Notes: generated by a model from the sequence alone, not told the origin. Shown: positions 24,656-35,205, numbered from the stretch's first letter. The stretch: DNA of 36,000 bases from Glandiceps talaboti (GCF_964340395.1 NC_135562.1:12496043-12532042); one strand, 5' to 3'. Translations and numbers: made by a program.

Positions 24656-24687
<32 letters not shown>

Positions 24688-27600
24688 TTGCAATAAAGTA
24701 AAGAAAATAACAGCACACAAAAAGGGACTAAGTGTAAAACTGACCGACTAAAATAATTCACAATGTATAAAAACTGACAAGTTAAAATCAATCACATATT
24801 TGTGAGGACCATGAGCTAGATTAGTTTCAAGTGAACTAGTTCCATGGTCCTCACCAGAACATTTCTTAGTTATGATATCTTTGTATTGCTATTATCTTAT
24901 GTTTCTGGTGGAAATAAATTCAATTAATTTCATTTCAATAAAGAGGCCATAAAACCATCAAACTATGGTGTCTAATACAAATCTCTGCTGTTCCAACATA
25001 CTGTGCCAAGTATAATTAATCCAATTCATTTGTTTACTTTCCCCTGTTTGTAACAGGTTCTGTAGTCGATGATCTAATGTCAGCAGTTGTATACTGAAAT
25101 AATAATCATAACATTAATTATTTCTCACATTGTTTCTAAACACGTCCAATATCTTATGATTTTTTTTTTCAGTGTGTATAAGTCTTCGTTGTTATGAATG
25201 CAGTGGTGAAAGTAGCAACTCAAAATGTAACAGGGATGAAGATTTAGTCAACTGTAGTCGAACTCAAGATGCCTGTCTTAAAACAGTCGTATGGTCAAGT
25301 AAGTACTGATTTAACCACAGTCACGTGTAGGCTGTATTTATATTCTGAATAGACTTTTGAAGTTGTAGCATATTTTATGGTCAAATAAGTATGTATTTCT
25401 ATGGTAGATGTAATCACAGTCACTTGTAGGCTGTGTTTTTATTTAACAGACTTGTGAAGTTGTAGCATATTTTATGGTTATATAAGTATGCATTTCTATA
25501 GTCGATGTAATCACAGTCACTTGTAGGCTGTATTTTTATTTAACAGACTTATGAAGTTGTAGCATATTTTATGGTCAAATAAGTATGTATTTCTATGGTA
25601 GATGTAATCACAGTCACTTGTAGGCTGTGTTTTTATTTAACAGACTTGTGAAGTTGTAGCATATTTTATGGTCAAATAAGTATGTATTTCAATTATAGAT
25701 TTACCGGTAATCAGTCAAATGTAGGCTGTATTTATATTCTGAATAGACTAGTGAAGTTGTAGCATATTTTATGGTCAAATAAGTATGTATTTCTATCGTA
25801 GATATAATCACAGTCACTTGTAGGCTGTGTTTTTATTTAACAGACTTCTACCTTATTTTACGATCAAGCAAGTACAGATTTAACCACAGTCTCATATAGG
25901 CTGTATTTATATTATGAACAGATTTGCATCAACATTTATAAGTAAGTATGCATTTCTACAGCAGTTTTTTTATTCTTTCTTTTTTTTCAGCTGTAGATGG
26001 CAAGACTATTCACAAGTCATGTTATTGGGCCAGTGAGTGTGACACTGCTCTACAGACCACCTGGCCTTGTGATACCCTTCAGAATGCATGGGCATGCTCG
26101 GAATGTTGTGACACTGATGACTGCAACATAAGTGATACATCTCTAGCTACAACTGTCACATCTAGCAAGTTTGGTACTGTGATTTCATTTGTACTATTCG
26201 TAATAATGTATTGCAAAAAGACCAGCTAGTACTTTCAAATTCTAATGCGCTACAATAAAAACTGATGAATCTGCAGAAAGAGTGATTTTAGAAATATTCA
26301 AGGTTAATAAGAACGATGCCACTGAAAGAGTAATGCCACCCAAGGAAATAGTTATTTTCATAAACTTTGTGTTCTGGGGAGTCATTTCATGATTTCACAT
26401 CACATAATTTTTGCTCGGTTGCCAAGAAGTTTATGAAAATACCTTTATATCCTGGAGTGGTGTACATGTTTAAAACATTTCTATTCATGTGTTGAGTCCA
26501 AAACCAATCCAGTCAAAAATATGTGTGGTGGAGCCGGTGTTTCATGATATGTTGTGGTCATTTCCATATAGAGAGAGATAACACACGGTGTAATTATAGT
26601 ACTGTAAGACTGTAAAATATTATTACTTTGGAATGGTAAATTAGAAGTGAATGTGCTGTTTTAATCTACTATGGACCTTGATCATGCAGTGCTTTAATTA
26701 ATCAGTGTTACTGTCTCTCCCAAAATTATTCACCCAGTTTCTGAAAGAAACATTAAAGCTGAATAAAATCAAGGTCCGTAGCTGATGAATTGAAGCGTTG
26801 CATTTTTTTTATTTTTCAAATTACCATTCCAAAGTAAATTTGCTTTACTATCCACAGTAAGAATGTTTTATTTTAATACATGGTTCTTATAAAACTTTGA
26901 TAATCTTATAATCTCACAACCCCCACCACCACCACCACCACCACCACCACCACCACCACCACCACCACCACCACAACCACCACCACCACCACCACCACCA
27001 CCACCACCACCAAGTCATCATCTTTTTGCAGCATGATTTATTTTCATTGTTGTTTTCCCAGTACTCATAAGATTTTCAAATGAATATAAATTAATTTTGA
27101 TCGTGTCAAAAGTTTTAATCATGCTCTAATTCCTTCCACTTCCCATATACAAATACTACTCTGGTCATCGAGGCTTTGGTTTACTAAGATAGACACAACC
27201 TAAATGTATTGTTCTTCAATGTGGTAGATTATACAAGTGGGTGATAGCGGTTCCTCTGTTGAGAGAATTTTATCACCTTGTGATCAAGATAGTGTAAACA
27301 TTGGACGTCCCATAATAGTATTAGTACACTATAAGTTTATGGATCTGACTTTCAGAGAGCCACCCTCCTGAAAGTATCGTTAAATTAACGTCCATTCAAA
27401 TAGTTTGTCACTGTTGTGTCAACATGTTGCGACAATAGTTTTAGTTTGTGTCTTACCTTACTAACCCAACTACTCGATTACCAGAGTAATATGTAAATGT
27501 CTTCCAATTGGTGTAACGTGAAAATTTGATAACTTCTGTAATTTTGATGATTTTCCTTGAGATGTTATGATGGATTTGGTTTATTTTAGTACAAATTGTA

Positions 27601-30600
27601 TATAGTTTGAATGTGTTTATATATGTTTATATTTTCACCTAATATTATTTATCAAATTATATAAAAATCAAAACCTTCAACTTGCATTTACTGTAACATG
27701 ATATATTACTTAAATTGAGTTCTTACAGGTAGGGTCTTTTTATTATTTATATGCTTAACTATATTTTCAGAGTCTGTTTACATTTTTGTAATGAATGTAG
27801 GAGATCACCAGACTCATTGCTGGGGCTAGTTTATTTGTTTGCTATTGTAGCGTCATGATGCTCAAGTGGTTAGAGTGATAGGTTTGGAATCTGTGGGTTG
27901 CATGTTTGAGCTTTGCCGCTGCTGTTTTTTTCTGAATGGCTAAAGTTCTTGGCAAGATTTGAATCACGATTATGCCTCAGTCAACCCAGCTGTATAATTG
28001 GGGGCCTGATAGGCTAGAGGTTGCAATGTGAATGCTTCATTTGTATGCAGGTACATAGACTGCAATGTATTGTATGGTCCCCAGGGAGTTCAGGACGTAT
28101 AAAGGGTTGCTGCATCATTATAGGCCCTTACCAGGGGTAATAATTATGAAAAATATTTTGAGCATAGTGTGGGAAAGCACTATATAAAAACTTATTTAGG
28201 AGAAGAGTACAAATAATACAATCATTGTGTGCACTTGAACATAATTATATAATATTCAGCAATATTGTGACATGAGAGTTTAGGTATGAAGGATAGCATT
28301 AAAACTTTCATTTGATCATGTATACATATATACAAATTGTGTTTGATATTTGACATTGAAATGGCTCAGATTGGTGCTGGAATAACCATGTCACCTGCTG
28401 CAGGAAAAGTCATGGTTTTCCTTTTTCTAGCCATGATATTTTCCAAAATAATGTCTAGTACCAGAAGGGTCTACTATTATTTTTGCATAAATGACATCCT
28501 TAAGTCATAATGATGATAAATATTGTGGATTTTTATGTATTGCTGTCCTATACAGCATTTTACAATTTTTACTGCTGTTGTTGATCAGTAACAACACACT
28601 GGAATGTTTAACTTCCTCAGCCCCTTGGTTAAGTAAACAATCCATGAAGCCAGGATAAAAGGATAAAAGTTCTTCTTTCATCCAAGGGTCCAGTTATACA
28701 GCTGGGTTGACTAAAGTATGTACACTCATTGCTAAAATCTTGCCCAAGGACTTCAGTCATTCAAACCTTAATGCTGGTGGTGAGGCTTTGACTGGCAACC
28801 TACATATTCCAAGCAGGCCACTCACACTTATCTTCCATTTGCTTCAAGCAGCTGATGTATAATGATAACATTTGATACAAGTTAAATATCTCAGTTCTGT
28901 AGTGTGACAGACTTATGTCATTTTTTTGTGCAGACAAATTATCCATAACAACTCACTGTGTGAATATCTCAGTGCCTTATTGTTACAGGTTTATATTTAT
29001 GCACACTTATACTCCCTGTAATAAATAGTTCTTGCTACCTGACCAAGGGTTCTGTTTACTTTACGAGTCTGTTCAAGTTGGCTGGCTTTGTCAAACTGTC
29101 AATTTGCTGTCTTTAATGCTAGGAAAACAGTTGAAAGGTGGAAACATTACTAGAACTCTTAAGTCATGTAACAAGAACTATTTGTCACTTGTTTTTCTTG
29201 ACCTGGTGAATATAATTAATTAAGGAAATAACTACTCACTGTCTGAATATCTCAGTGCTTTACATAATTGTTTCATTTTTTTGGCAGACTAATTATCAAA
29301 TGATTTTAATTGTTTGAATATCTCATTGCCTACAGACTTGCCTCATTCTCAGACAGTGTAATTATCGATAATAACAATTCATTGTGTGCATGCCTCAGTG
29401 CCTTACACATTTTGTCAGTGTGAAACATATATATTAACTGAAAAATATGATATTTCACCAAAAGTTGCCTCCATCAGTACTGTATTGCAGATCCCAGTCT
29501 TGTGCCTTAAAATTGCATTTTTGTCATATACAGATTGCTTCCAGCTCAAAAGGAAAGAAAAGAAACTTAGATCGAACAATCTTCCTAAAAGTGAGATTTT
29601 ATGAAAACAATAACTGTATGTTAAAATTAGTGATTATCAATATAATTTATAGTATCTTTGTAACCAATATTAAATTCTATTAAATTCTATTTTATGAAAT
29701 TATATTATCTTTTATGATGTATTTTTTATGATTGATTATATATATAATTATATTTTTCTACAAATTGTGCCTTGATTGTCCGTGAACAAGTTTCAGAGTT
29801 ATAAATGTTTTCTTTGTACTTTATTTTTTGTACAGTATCAACATTTTAACTTTAATGCTTTAATGGTCAAAATGCTTTTATAGAAAGGTGTGGTGTAGAA
29901 GTATTTCATGGTGCTTTGGGGAAGAATTAACTTATTTACATATTAAGTGGATGACATCATCATCAAATCATATGATTGGATGTATTACAAACACCATCTT
30001 GGATGTTGCCTTATATGGAAAATGTGCTTATCTGTTGTACATGCTGCTATGAATATTTTGGTATTATTACGTTGTGTTGTCACTTTAAAACTGATTTTAC
30101 CCGTGTGGTAGTATTTTGCTCTGTACAGTACTAGAGTGAATTCAACTTGATTCTGATATTGAACTGTATATTTATAAATTATGAAATGAATAAATGAATA
30201 AATAAATTTAATAAGAATATTGAAATAGCCTTAAAAAAGAGATGATGTTGTTCTTGTCTTGTTCTCAAAAACCAAAATTTTCCCTTTCTTTTCTCCAGTT
30301 ATTACAGGTTACCACACATTTAGAGAAATGTCCATAATTTGAATGTAGTTTACCAAATTATATTTATTAGTATCACCAATCATCTACAAAATTATGGATT
30401 TTACAAATTGGCAATAGATAAGGTTACTAATAAATGTGTGTGTGTGTGTCTGTATATGTGTATCTATCTATCTATGTGTGTTTGTGTATGTATGTATGTA
30501 TGTATGCATGCATGCATGCATGCATGCATGTATGTATGTATGTATGTATGTATGTATGTATGTATGTATGTATGTATGTATGTATATGGGTTTGGGATAT

Positions 30601-31517
30601 TGTGTGTGTGTGTAAGCTTTGAAGGGGATGGTGACTTATTATGCATCATTACATTTGCATGCATGCATATGCAAATTTTCACTTCTATCAATATAATTAT
30701 AAAATACCAATGAGAAACCATTTTGTTAGAAAAGACTTTCAAATCTATAGAGGTAGAGGTAAGGTCAAACCATTCAACATTCAAAGTACATCCACATCCT
30801 GTTTGAAGTATAAATAATGAAAATATTCAGCTACAGTTATGACAATGATTTCACAAATGTGCCACTTTTGTAGTTTTGAGGGGGGGGGGGGGCTACTCCC
30901 CTATTTCAATATACATATATGAGATGCCCTTTGGAGTGCATTTTTCTAGCCCTTTGGTCTAAAATGGGGACTGTATTTTCGAGCTGAATAGTCTAAAATG
31001 GGTCCACTTTGCATCATTTTCTTGGTCTAAAATGTGGCCCATTGTCCCTGAACAAATCATAACTGCCTTTAATTGCCCCAAAATGTTGCCTCGTAAGGAA
31101 AATGTATTTAGGTCTAAACTTTCACCTTTTAAAAACCTGTAATTATAATGGTCTAAAATAGGGCTAATGATTTTTGGTCAAAGTGGGTCTAAAATGGGGC
31201 CTGGGGTTTCCAGCACTGGCCACACACCCCTACCAGAGTTGGCCACTGGTACCGCCCCCGGGGTTTTGAGAGTCTCCATCGTTATCCGTAAAGCTTTGGT
31301 TGATTATTAAAAAAAATATGGCAATCACATCTCTCCTTTGGAAGTTTGAGACTTCAAATGTATACCAGAGATATATAACAGCATAGCGTTCTCAAAAGGA
31401 CATGGAGTTAATAGTTAAGCACCTACCTGGGTCCTCTGCACTTGTTATGGTAAGCAGTGTACACAAATGCACAAGGATGAAGATGAATGTACACGCAAAG
31501 TTTTGTACGGACTTCAT
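18135..31517 (-). CDS. MELTF-like: single-lobe, GPI-type melanotransferrin-like protein, eight exons, iron ligands mostly lost
   Basis: Exons: 31517-31427, 22699-22581, 21453-21336, 20986-20741, 20218-20041, 19549-19366, 19185-19102, 18419-18135. All have GT-AG boundaries and phases that join without a break to 434 residues. Residues 1-27 are a signal peptide; the mature protein begins near EDPARWCTIHN, typical of a transferrin lobe start. Family signatures follow: EADLVTLDAGDVY, YAVAIAKAS, RSCHSG...AAGW, RCLMEGEGDVAF, and DNKEGFKMF near the end of the lobe, which is closest to the melanotransferrin C-lobe as I remember it. The last ~15 residues are hydrophobic after a small-residue stretch and end at the stop, as in GPI-anchored proteins. 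Melanotransferrins usually have two lobes (about 740 residues); only one is encoded. Of the four iron ligands only Asp87 is kept; the Tyr, Tyr and His positions read Ser114, Asn246 and Asn316, and the anion Arg reads Met144. Likely a surface protein that does not bind iron in the usual way. Confidence 0.9.
18640..18900. repeat. (ACC/ATC)n trinucleotide array in transferrin-like intron 7
   Basis: Runs of ACC, ATC and short CAA triplets over about 260 bases. Open frames through it that read as long His, Met or Val runs are repeat artefacts. Confidence 0.95.
19102..19185 (-). CDS. transferrin-like exon 7
   Basis: 84 bases encoding VPSNVVMAAGNNTKGN and YKNMLLQGQ. The His ligand position, PSH in iron-binding lobes, reads PSN (Asn316). 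An N-glycosylation sequon (NNT) follows. Confidence 0.88.
19366..19549 (-). CDS. transferrin-like exon 6
   Basis: 184 bases encoding CLMEGEGDVAFTNQ and DDFVILCRDGSRKPISDY, both strong transferrin-lobe signatures. Donor AAG|GTATCT, phase 0. Confidence 0.92.
19623..19686. repeat. polypyrimidine tract in transferrin-like intron 5
   Basis: About 64 bases of nearly pure C/T on the plus strand (purine-rich in the transcript), just upstream of exon 6. Confidence 0.75.
20041..20218 (-). CDS. transferrin-like exon 5
   Basis: 178 bases encoding LCDWCMGNSK and DFYGNIGALR. It covers the second Tyr ligand position (Asn246; Tyr244 lies two residues away). Donor ACG|GTGAGT, phase 2. The acceptor ACTAACTCACAG is weak in pyrimidines but the phase fits. 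Confidence 0.88.
20368..20590. repeat. (ACC)n trinucleotide array in transferrin-like intron 4
   Basis: Mainly ACC triplets with small interruptions. It fills a large part of the 522-base intron between exons 4 and 5. Confidence 0.95.
20741..20986 (-). CDS. transferrin-like exon 4
   Basis: 246 bases encoding ESYAVAIAKAS and RSCHSGVKMAAGWVVP. It covers the first Tyr ligand position (Ser114) and the anion Arg position (Met144). Acceptor TTTTCAG, donor CCAG|GTAATC. Confidence 0.92.
21177..21320. repeat. (AAC)n(ATC)n(AAC)n array in transferrin-like intron 3
   Basis: Three consecutive triplet runs. The array ends about 15 bases from the donor of exon 3. Confidence 0.95.
21336..21453 (-). CDS. 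transferrin-like exon 3 (Asp ligand)
   Basis: 118 bases encoding DCMKAIQAGEADLVTLDAGD and on to LIPILAERYP. It carries the one conserved iron ligand, Asp87. Donor CCAG|GTAGGC, phase 1. Confidence 0.92.
21562..22022. mobile_element. foldback element in transferrin-like intron 2
   Basis: The left end (CAGTGCTTTTCCTCAAACCG from 21580, with flanking GTACATTA from 21562) is repeated inverted at the right end, up to 22022. About 45 bp pair, including the shared core CAAACCGAGTCAAAG and TGAACTATC. A second inner inverted pair, AATCTTAAAGTTT and AAACTTTAAGATT, lies near 21835 and 21943. There is no coding capacity, which suggests a MITE-like or foldback non-autonomous element. Confidence 0.65.
22289..22536. 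mobile_element. hAT-like MITE in transferrin-like intron 2
   Basis: 248 bp with terminal inverted repeats starting CAGGGGTGAACAAAT at both ends. The flanking 8 bp, ATCACTGG (22281-22288) and ATCAGTGA (22537-22544), match at six of eight positions, which fits an aged 8-bp target duplication as made by hAT transposases. CAGGGG-type ends also fit hAT. There is no transposase inside. It is inserted 37 bases from the donor of exon 2. Confidence 0.65.
22581..22699 (-). CDS. transferrin-like exon 2
   Basis: 119 bases after TTTTCATTTTCAG. It encodes the lobe start ARWCTIHN and LTPGIECVQKYQAI. Donor ATT|GTAAGT, phase 0. Confidence 0.9.
23090..23583 (+). promoter_or_regulatory. probable promoter and 5' UTR region of the Ly6 gene
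   Basis: By eye this stretch before the Ly6 start codon is richer in C, G and CpG than its surroundings (for example CGGCGCTTAC and CACCGGCCGTTGC). No TATA box at a clear position. Inferred from place and composition only. Confidence 0.3.
23584..23632 (+). CDS. Ly6 exon 1 (signal peptide)
   Basis: 49 bases from the ATG to donor ACAG|GTAGTA, phase 1. Confidence 0.8.
23584..26229 (+). CDS. Ly6/uPAR (three-finger) GPI-type surface protein, three exons, nested antisense in a transferrin-like intron
   Basis: Exons 23584-23632, 25173-25298 and 25991-26229 join in phase 1 at both introns and give 137 residues. The ATG follows AAC. Residues 1-16 (MRSSLELLVVLSLLTT) form most of a signal peptide. The mature part has the LU cysteine pattern: LRCYECSG near its start, several spaced cysteines in the middle, and ECCDTDDCN at the end, the CCxxDxCN signature. 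The last ~20 residues (VISFVLFVIMYCKK) are hydrophobic, preceded by Ser/Thr-rich sequence, as in GPI-anchored Ly6 proteins. Known: the fold is a disulfide-bonded three-finger domain acting at the cell surface, often as a receptor or receptor modulator; partners cannot be predicted. The whole gene sits in intron 1 of the transferrin-like gene on the other strand. It is not a venom toxin: it has a membrane anchor and an LU exon layout. Confidence 0.88.
24387..25066. mobile_element. foldback element with ~100 bp inverted ends in Ly6 intron 1
   Basis: The left end (about 24387-24490) and right end (about 24970-25066) are inverted copies, sharing AAAGTAAACAA, TGAATTGGATTAA and CAGAGATTTGTATTA. Weaker pairing continues inwards (TATGGCC segments). 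The centre holds a poly-A run (24661-24687) and a separate hairpin, GAGGACCATG paired with CATGGTCCTC (about 24805-24855). No coding capacity seen. It ends about 100 bases before exon 2. Confidence 0.65.
25173..25298 (+). CDS. Ly6 exon 2
   Basis: 126 bases after a T-run acceptor (TTTTTTTTTCAG). Encodes LRCYECSGESSNSKC and DACLKTVVWS. Donor TCAA|GTAAGT, phase 1. Confidence 0.9.
25291..25960 (+). repeat. ~97 bp minisatellite filling Ly6 intron 2, carrying splice-donor copies
   Basis: ATGGTCAA-type words start at about 25291, 25377, 25474, 25571, 25668, 25771 and 25861 (spacing 86-103), followed by a partial unit near 25936. Units share GTAATCACAGTCACTTGTAG, TTATTTAACAGACTT and GAAGTTGTAGCATATTTTA. 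The first unit includes the real exon 2 donor at 25299. Confidence 0.9.
25991..26229 (+). CDS. Ly6 exon 3
   Basis: 239 bases after CTTTTTTTTCAG-type sequence. Encodes KSCYWASECDT, the ECCDTDDCN signature and the GPI-type tail, ending in TAG. Confidence 0.92.
26254..26259 (+). promoter_or_regulatory. polyadenylation signal of the Ly6 gene
   Basis: AATAAA 24 bases after the stop codon. This would give a very short 3' UTR. Confidence 0.5.
26260..27840. other. intron sequence downstream of the Ly6 gene
   Basis: Apart from the ACC array I see no gene or defined repeat; it is AT-rich. Confidence 0.5.
26924..27012. repeat. (ACC)n trinucleotide array
   Basis: About 90 bases of ACC with one AAC interruption, in the transferrin-like intron 1 downstream of the Ly6 gene. 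Confidence 0.97.
27850..28198 (+). mobile_element. tRNA-derived SINE
   Basis: The head resembles a tRNA gene: CTCAAGTGGTTAGAGTGATA fits an A box region and GGTTGCATGTTTGAGCT a degenerate B box. A unique body follows (including GTCAACCCAGCTGTATAATT), and the tail has GGGAAAGCACTATATAAA, a 3' motif typical of many animal SINEs. No protein is encoded. Target duplications were not found by eye. Confidence 0.7.
28690..28855 (-). mobile_element. second, truncated copy of the same SINE, opposite orientation
   Basis: On the minus strand this stretch matches the first part of the SINE at 27850: TTGGAAT, GTAGGTTGC, TTGGGCAAGATTT and AGTCAACCCAGCTGTATAA occur in the same order. The 3' part with the CACTATATAAA tail is absent. 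Confidence 0.65.
28885..29430 (+). repeat. interrupted array of ~70 bp units
   Basis: The words GAATATCTCAGTGCCTTA, GGCAGACTAATTATC and ATAACAACTCACTGTGT recur four to five times in varying forms, with a non-matching block at about 29010-29222. Confidence 0.7.
29431..30440. other. AT-rich intron sequence
   Basis: Several short frames but no family features; no defined repeat. Still within intron 1 of the transferrin-like gene. Confidence 0.5.
30435..30620. repeat. (TG)n / (TATG)n / (CATG)n microsatellite block
   Basis: TG runs flank a long TATG and GCATGCAT block. Open frames with MYVC repeats here are artefacts. Confidence 0.95.
30876..31265. repeat. dispersed repeat copy A with GTCTAAAATGGGG sub-repeats
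   Basis: It starts with a G run and GGCTACTCCCCTATTT. It contains several TCTAAAATGGGG-type words, TGTGGCCCATTGTCC and AAAATGTTGCCTC, and ends near ACTGGTACCGCCC. The same words in the same order form copy B at 34025-34605. Confidence 0.8.
31427..31517 (-). CDS. transferrin-like exon 1 (signal peptide)
   Basis: ATG at 31517-31515. It encodes MKSVQNFACTF and a hydrophobic core ending TITSA, then EDP. Donor CCAG|GTAGGT, phase 1. This exon is 8.7 kb from exon 2; it is joined because the phase fits and the mature N-terminus follows directly. Confidence 0.8.
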
Positions 31518-31800
31518 GATCTCTGAGATCTGTTAATGTTTCCTCTGAAATACCAATTTATCCGTGTAGTTTTCTGTAAAGTATATACGTATGTCACGCA
31601 ATGACAGCTACGTTCAAAGTCCGTGTAGCAGCTCAGTGAATGAAACTATCCCGCAGTGGTAAAGCTTACCGCTATGCTAAAATCAAAGTTCGCTGTCGCT
31701 CTAGCTACCGTGTGAGGCTAGACTACTGGTCTTGCTGTGAAGTTTAGTATTAATAGACCAGTTACGTATCAGTGTTTGCAACTCCCATGTGTTTTACGTC
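31518..31800 (-). promoter_or_regulatory. probable promoter and 5' UTR region of the transferrin-like gene
   Basis: Sequence upstream of the exon 1 ATG on the minus strand. No clear TATA box or initiator seen; the call rests on position. Confidence 0.25.
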
Positions 31801-33110
<1,310 letters not shown>

Positions 33111-33494
33111 TTTGATAAATAGATAGATTTGTCTAGTTATTAGAATTCGCTTACAAAACTATACCCAATGTGTTAGTTCAAAATTAAAGCCTTAGTTTCT
33201 TCCTTGTATATGGCTGTGTTTGAATTAGAAGGAAATTTTATACACATGAAGTTTAAAAAACAAACCAAACATCGATACTTATGGTTTATGGTTTAAATGA
33301 CTACATCTGGGGAAAGAAAAGTATAAAAAAAAATCGTAGTTGTAAAATCATGATGATGCATGATTCGCATGTTGACACCCTCCCCCCTCCCCCAACGTAG
33401 ATTCTTTCTTGGCGTTCCTCCTAAAACCTGACGAGTAATAATAATCGAGGAAGTATATAAGAGTATACATGCGGAAACTGGCAAGTTTAAATGG

Positions 33495-33615
<121 letters not shown>

Positions 33616-33735
33616 GAAAATGATAACAAGGTGATCGGAAACTTGGTCAAAAAGGGGGGGGGTGCGTACTATTTATGGTTTTATGTGTACGGTTACCATG
33701 GAGACTATAAGTTACACTCCCCTTGTGTTTCTACA

Positions 33736-33820
33736 TTCCACAATAGTAGTCTTGTTGGCAATGTTTCAATTTGAAAGTCTTTATTTTTGTTACATGAGGT
33801 TTTATGTCTAGAGATCAACA
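33736..33820. repeat. dispersed repeat, copy 1 of a pair with 35478-35570
   Basis: Shares CACAATAGTA, GTCTTGTTGGCAATG, TCAATTTGAAAGTCTT and ATTTTT in order with the later copy. Confidence 0.75.
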
Positions 33821-34024
33821 GGTGGTGGATGTAAATCATCAGACGTCACCATTGTAAACCACTGGCCTCTTTACAACAGTCTAAAACGCACAACTTTTGA
33901 CAACTTCATTGTGTCAGTACGAAAATACACGCTTGCTTGAGAGAATGTTATTATTTATATGCCACATTTCAAAAAGACGGATAGTATTATTATATTAAAC
34001 AATACATGCTGGAAAGGGTCTTTC

Positions 34025-34605
34025 CCATTTCATGGGGGAGGGGGGGGGGGCTCCCCCTATTTGACTACACGTATTTTCAAGTTCTGGCCTTTTGTTGGGG
34101 ATGGTGTGTGTGTGTGTGTGTGGGGGGGGGGGAGGCTGGGCTACACCCCCTATTTGACTATACGTATTTGTGCGTTTTCAAGTTCCGGCCTTTTATCTAG
34201 AATGGGGTCTGGTTTTATTTCGAGCTGAAGAGTCTATTATTAAAATTGGAGTCCACTCCACATTATTTGCGACTTTGCTTGGTCCAACATGTGGCCCATT
34301 GTCCTTTAACAAATCATATCTGTGCCATTATTTGTCCCTAAAATGTTGCCTCCTAAGGGAAAATACTTAGAGTGAAAAGTACATTTTGCGATCCACCATT
34401 TCCTTAATATATGGAACTACTACTAGTGTATTTTGGGTTAAAATTTGATCTAAGAACCTGTATGAGTGCTAACACAACTGTTTTCGTTTTTGGTCAAGAA
34501 GGAACTAAAATGGGGAGGGTTGGCAGTATATCCAAGTTGGCCGTACACCCCTCCCACAGCTGGCATGATCACCGACTGGTACGTACCGCCCAGGGATTTC
34601 GGCTT
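34025..34605. repeat. dispersed repeat copy B, with its first ~110 bp duplicated
   Basis: Same order of words as copy A at 30876: CCCCCTATTTGACTA, TTTCGAGCTGAA, GTGGCCCATTGTCC, AAAATGTTGCCTC and GGTACGTACCGCCC. The segment CCCCCTATTTGACTA...TTCAAGTTC..GGCCTTTT occurs twice at the start, separated by a GT/G run. Confidence 0.8.
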
Positions 34606-35200
34606 ATTATTACGAGGTCAAGAGTCGATTCTTTGAAAATGAATATTCTGACTAACAACACTGAGGGCGTGATATTAGATTCACAAAGGGTCACATTGAT
34701 ATAAAGGGATAACAACAAATTCCGTCTACAGACTATACTAAGTTCAGTTGCTTGTGATTTACAACTGGGGAGGCTCAATTTTTACTTGCAGAGATTTAAG
34801 CGCATTATAAATCTTCTTTATCTTTATTGCTTATCAGCATCCGGGCAGCGGTACTATACTACACGTAGTATCCTTTCCGAAGTGAAGTCCGAAGCCTTTA
34901 GAGCAACACTAGAAATAAATGCTTGGATAATTATAGAAAAGACCAAATATATTCTTATTCGTTTGGGAAATCCGACACACTGAAATGGGGTTTCATTGCC
35001 AGTAACTCATTTAATATATAACTGTAGTTTTCTGTTTTCATGAATAACATTCTGATAATATGTAGGATAATAAAGTGTACTACATTTCTATATTGTATTA
35101 TTAACACAGAAAACACAACAACATAGTACAGTGATATAGCTAGGGCTTACATCATTCCACAGAATGACACACAGCACTCATCACCATATCAACCATCAAC
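34606..35200. other. intergenic stretch without a recognisable gene
   Basis: Only short frames without family features. Confidence 0.5.
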
Positions 35201-35205
35201 CCATC

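Noticed and set aside
23584-26229. Three-finger toxin gene
   Set aside because: The hydrophobic GPI-type C-terminus and LU signature fit a cell-surface Ly6 protein, not a secreted toxin.
27851-27925. Possible functional tRNA gene
   Set aside because: A and B box-like words are present but the B box is degenerate, no cloverleaf can be drawn by eye, and a SINE body and tail follow.
22700-31426. A hidden second transferrin lobe in the long first intron
   Set aside because: No transferrin signature was seen on the minus strand in this interval, and the signal-peptide exon joins the lobe-start exon in phase.
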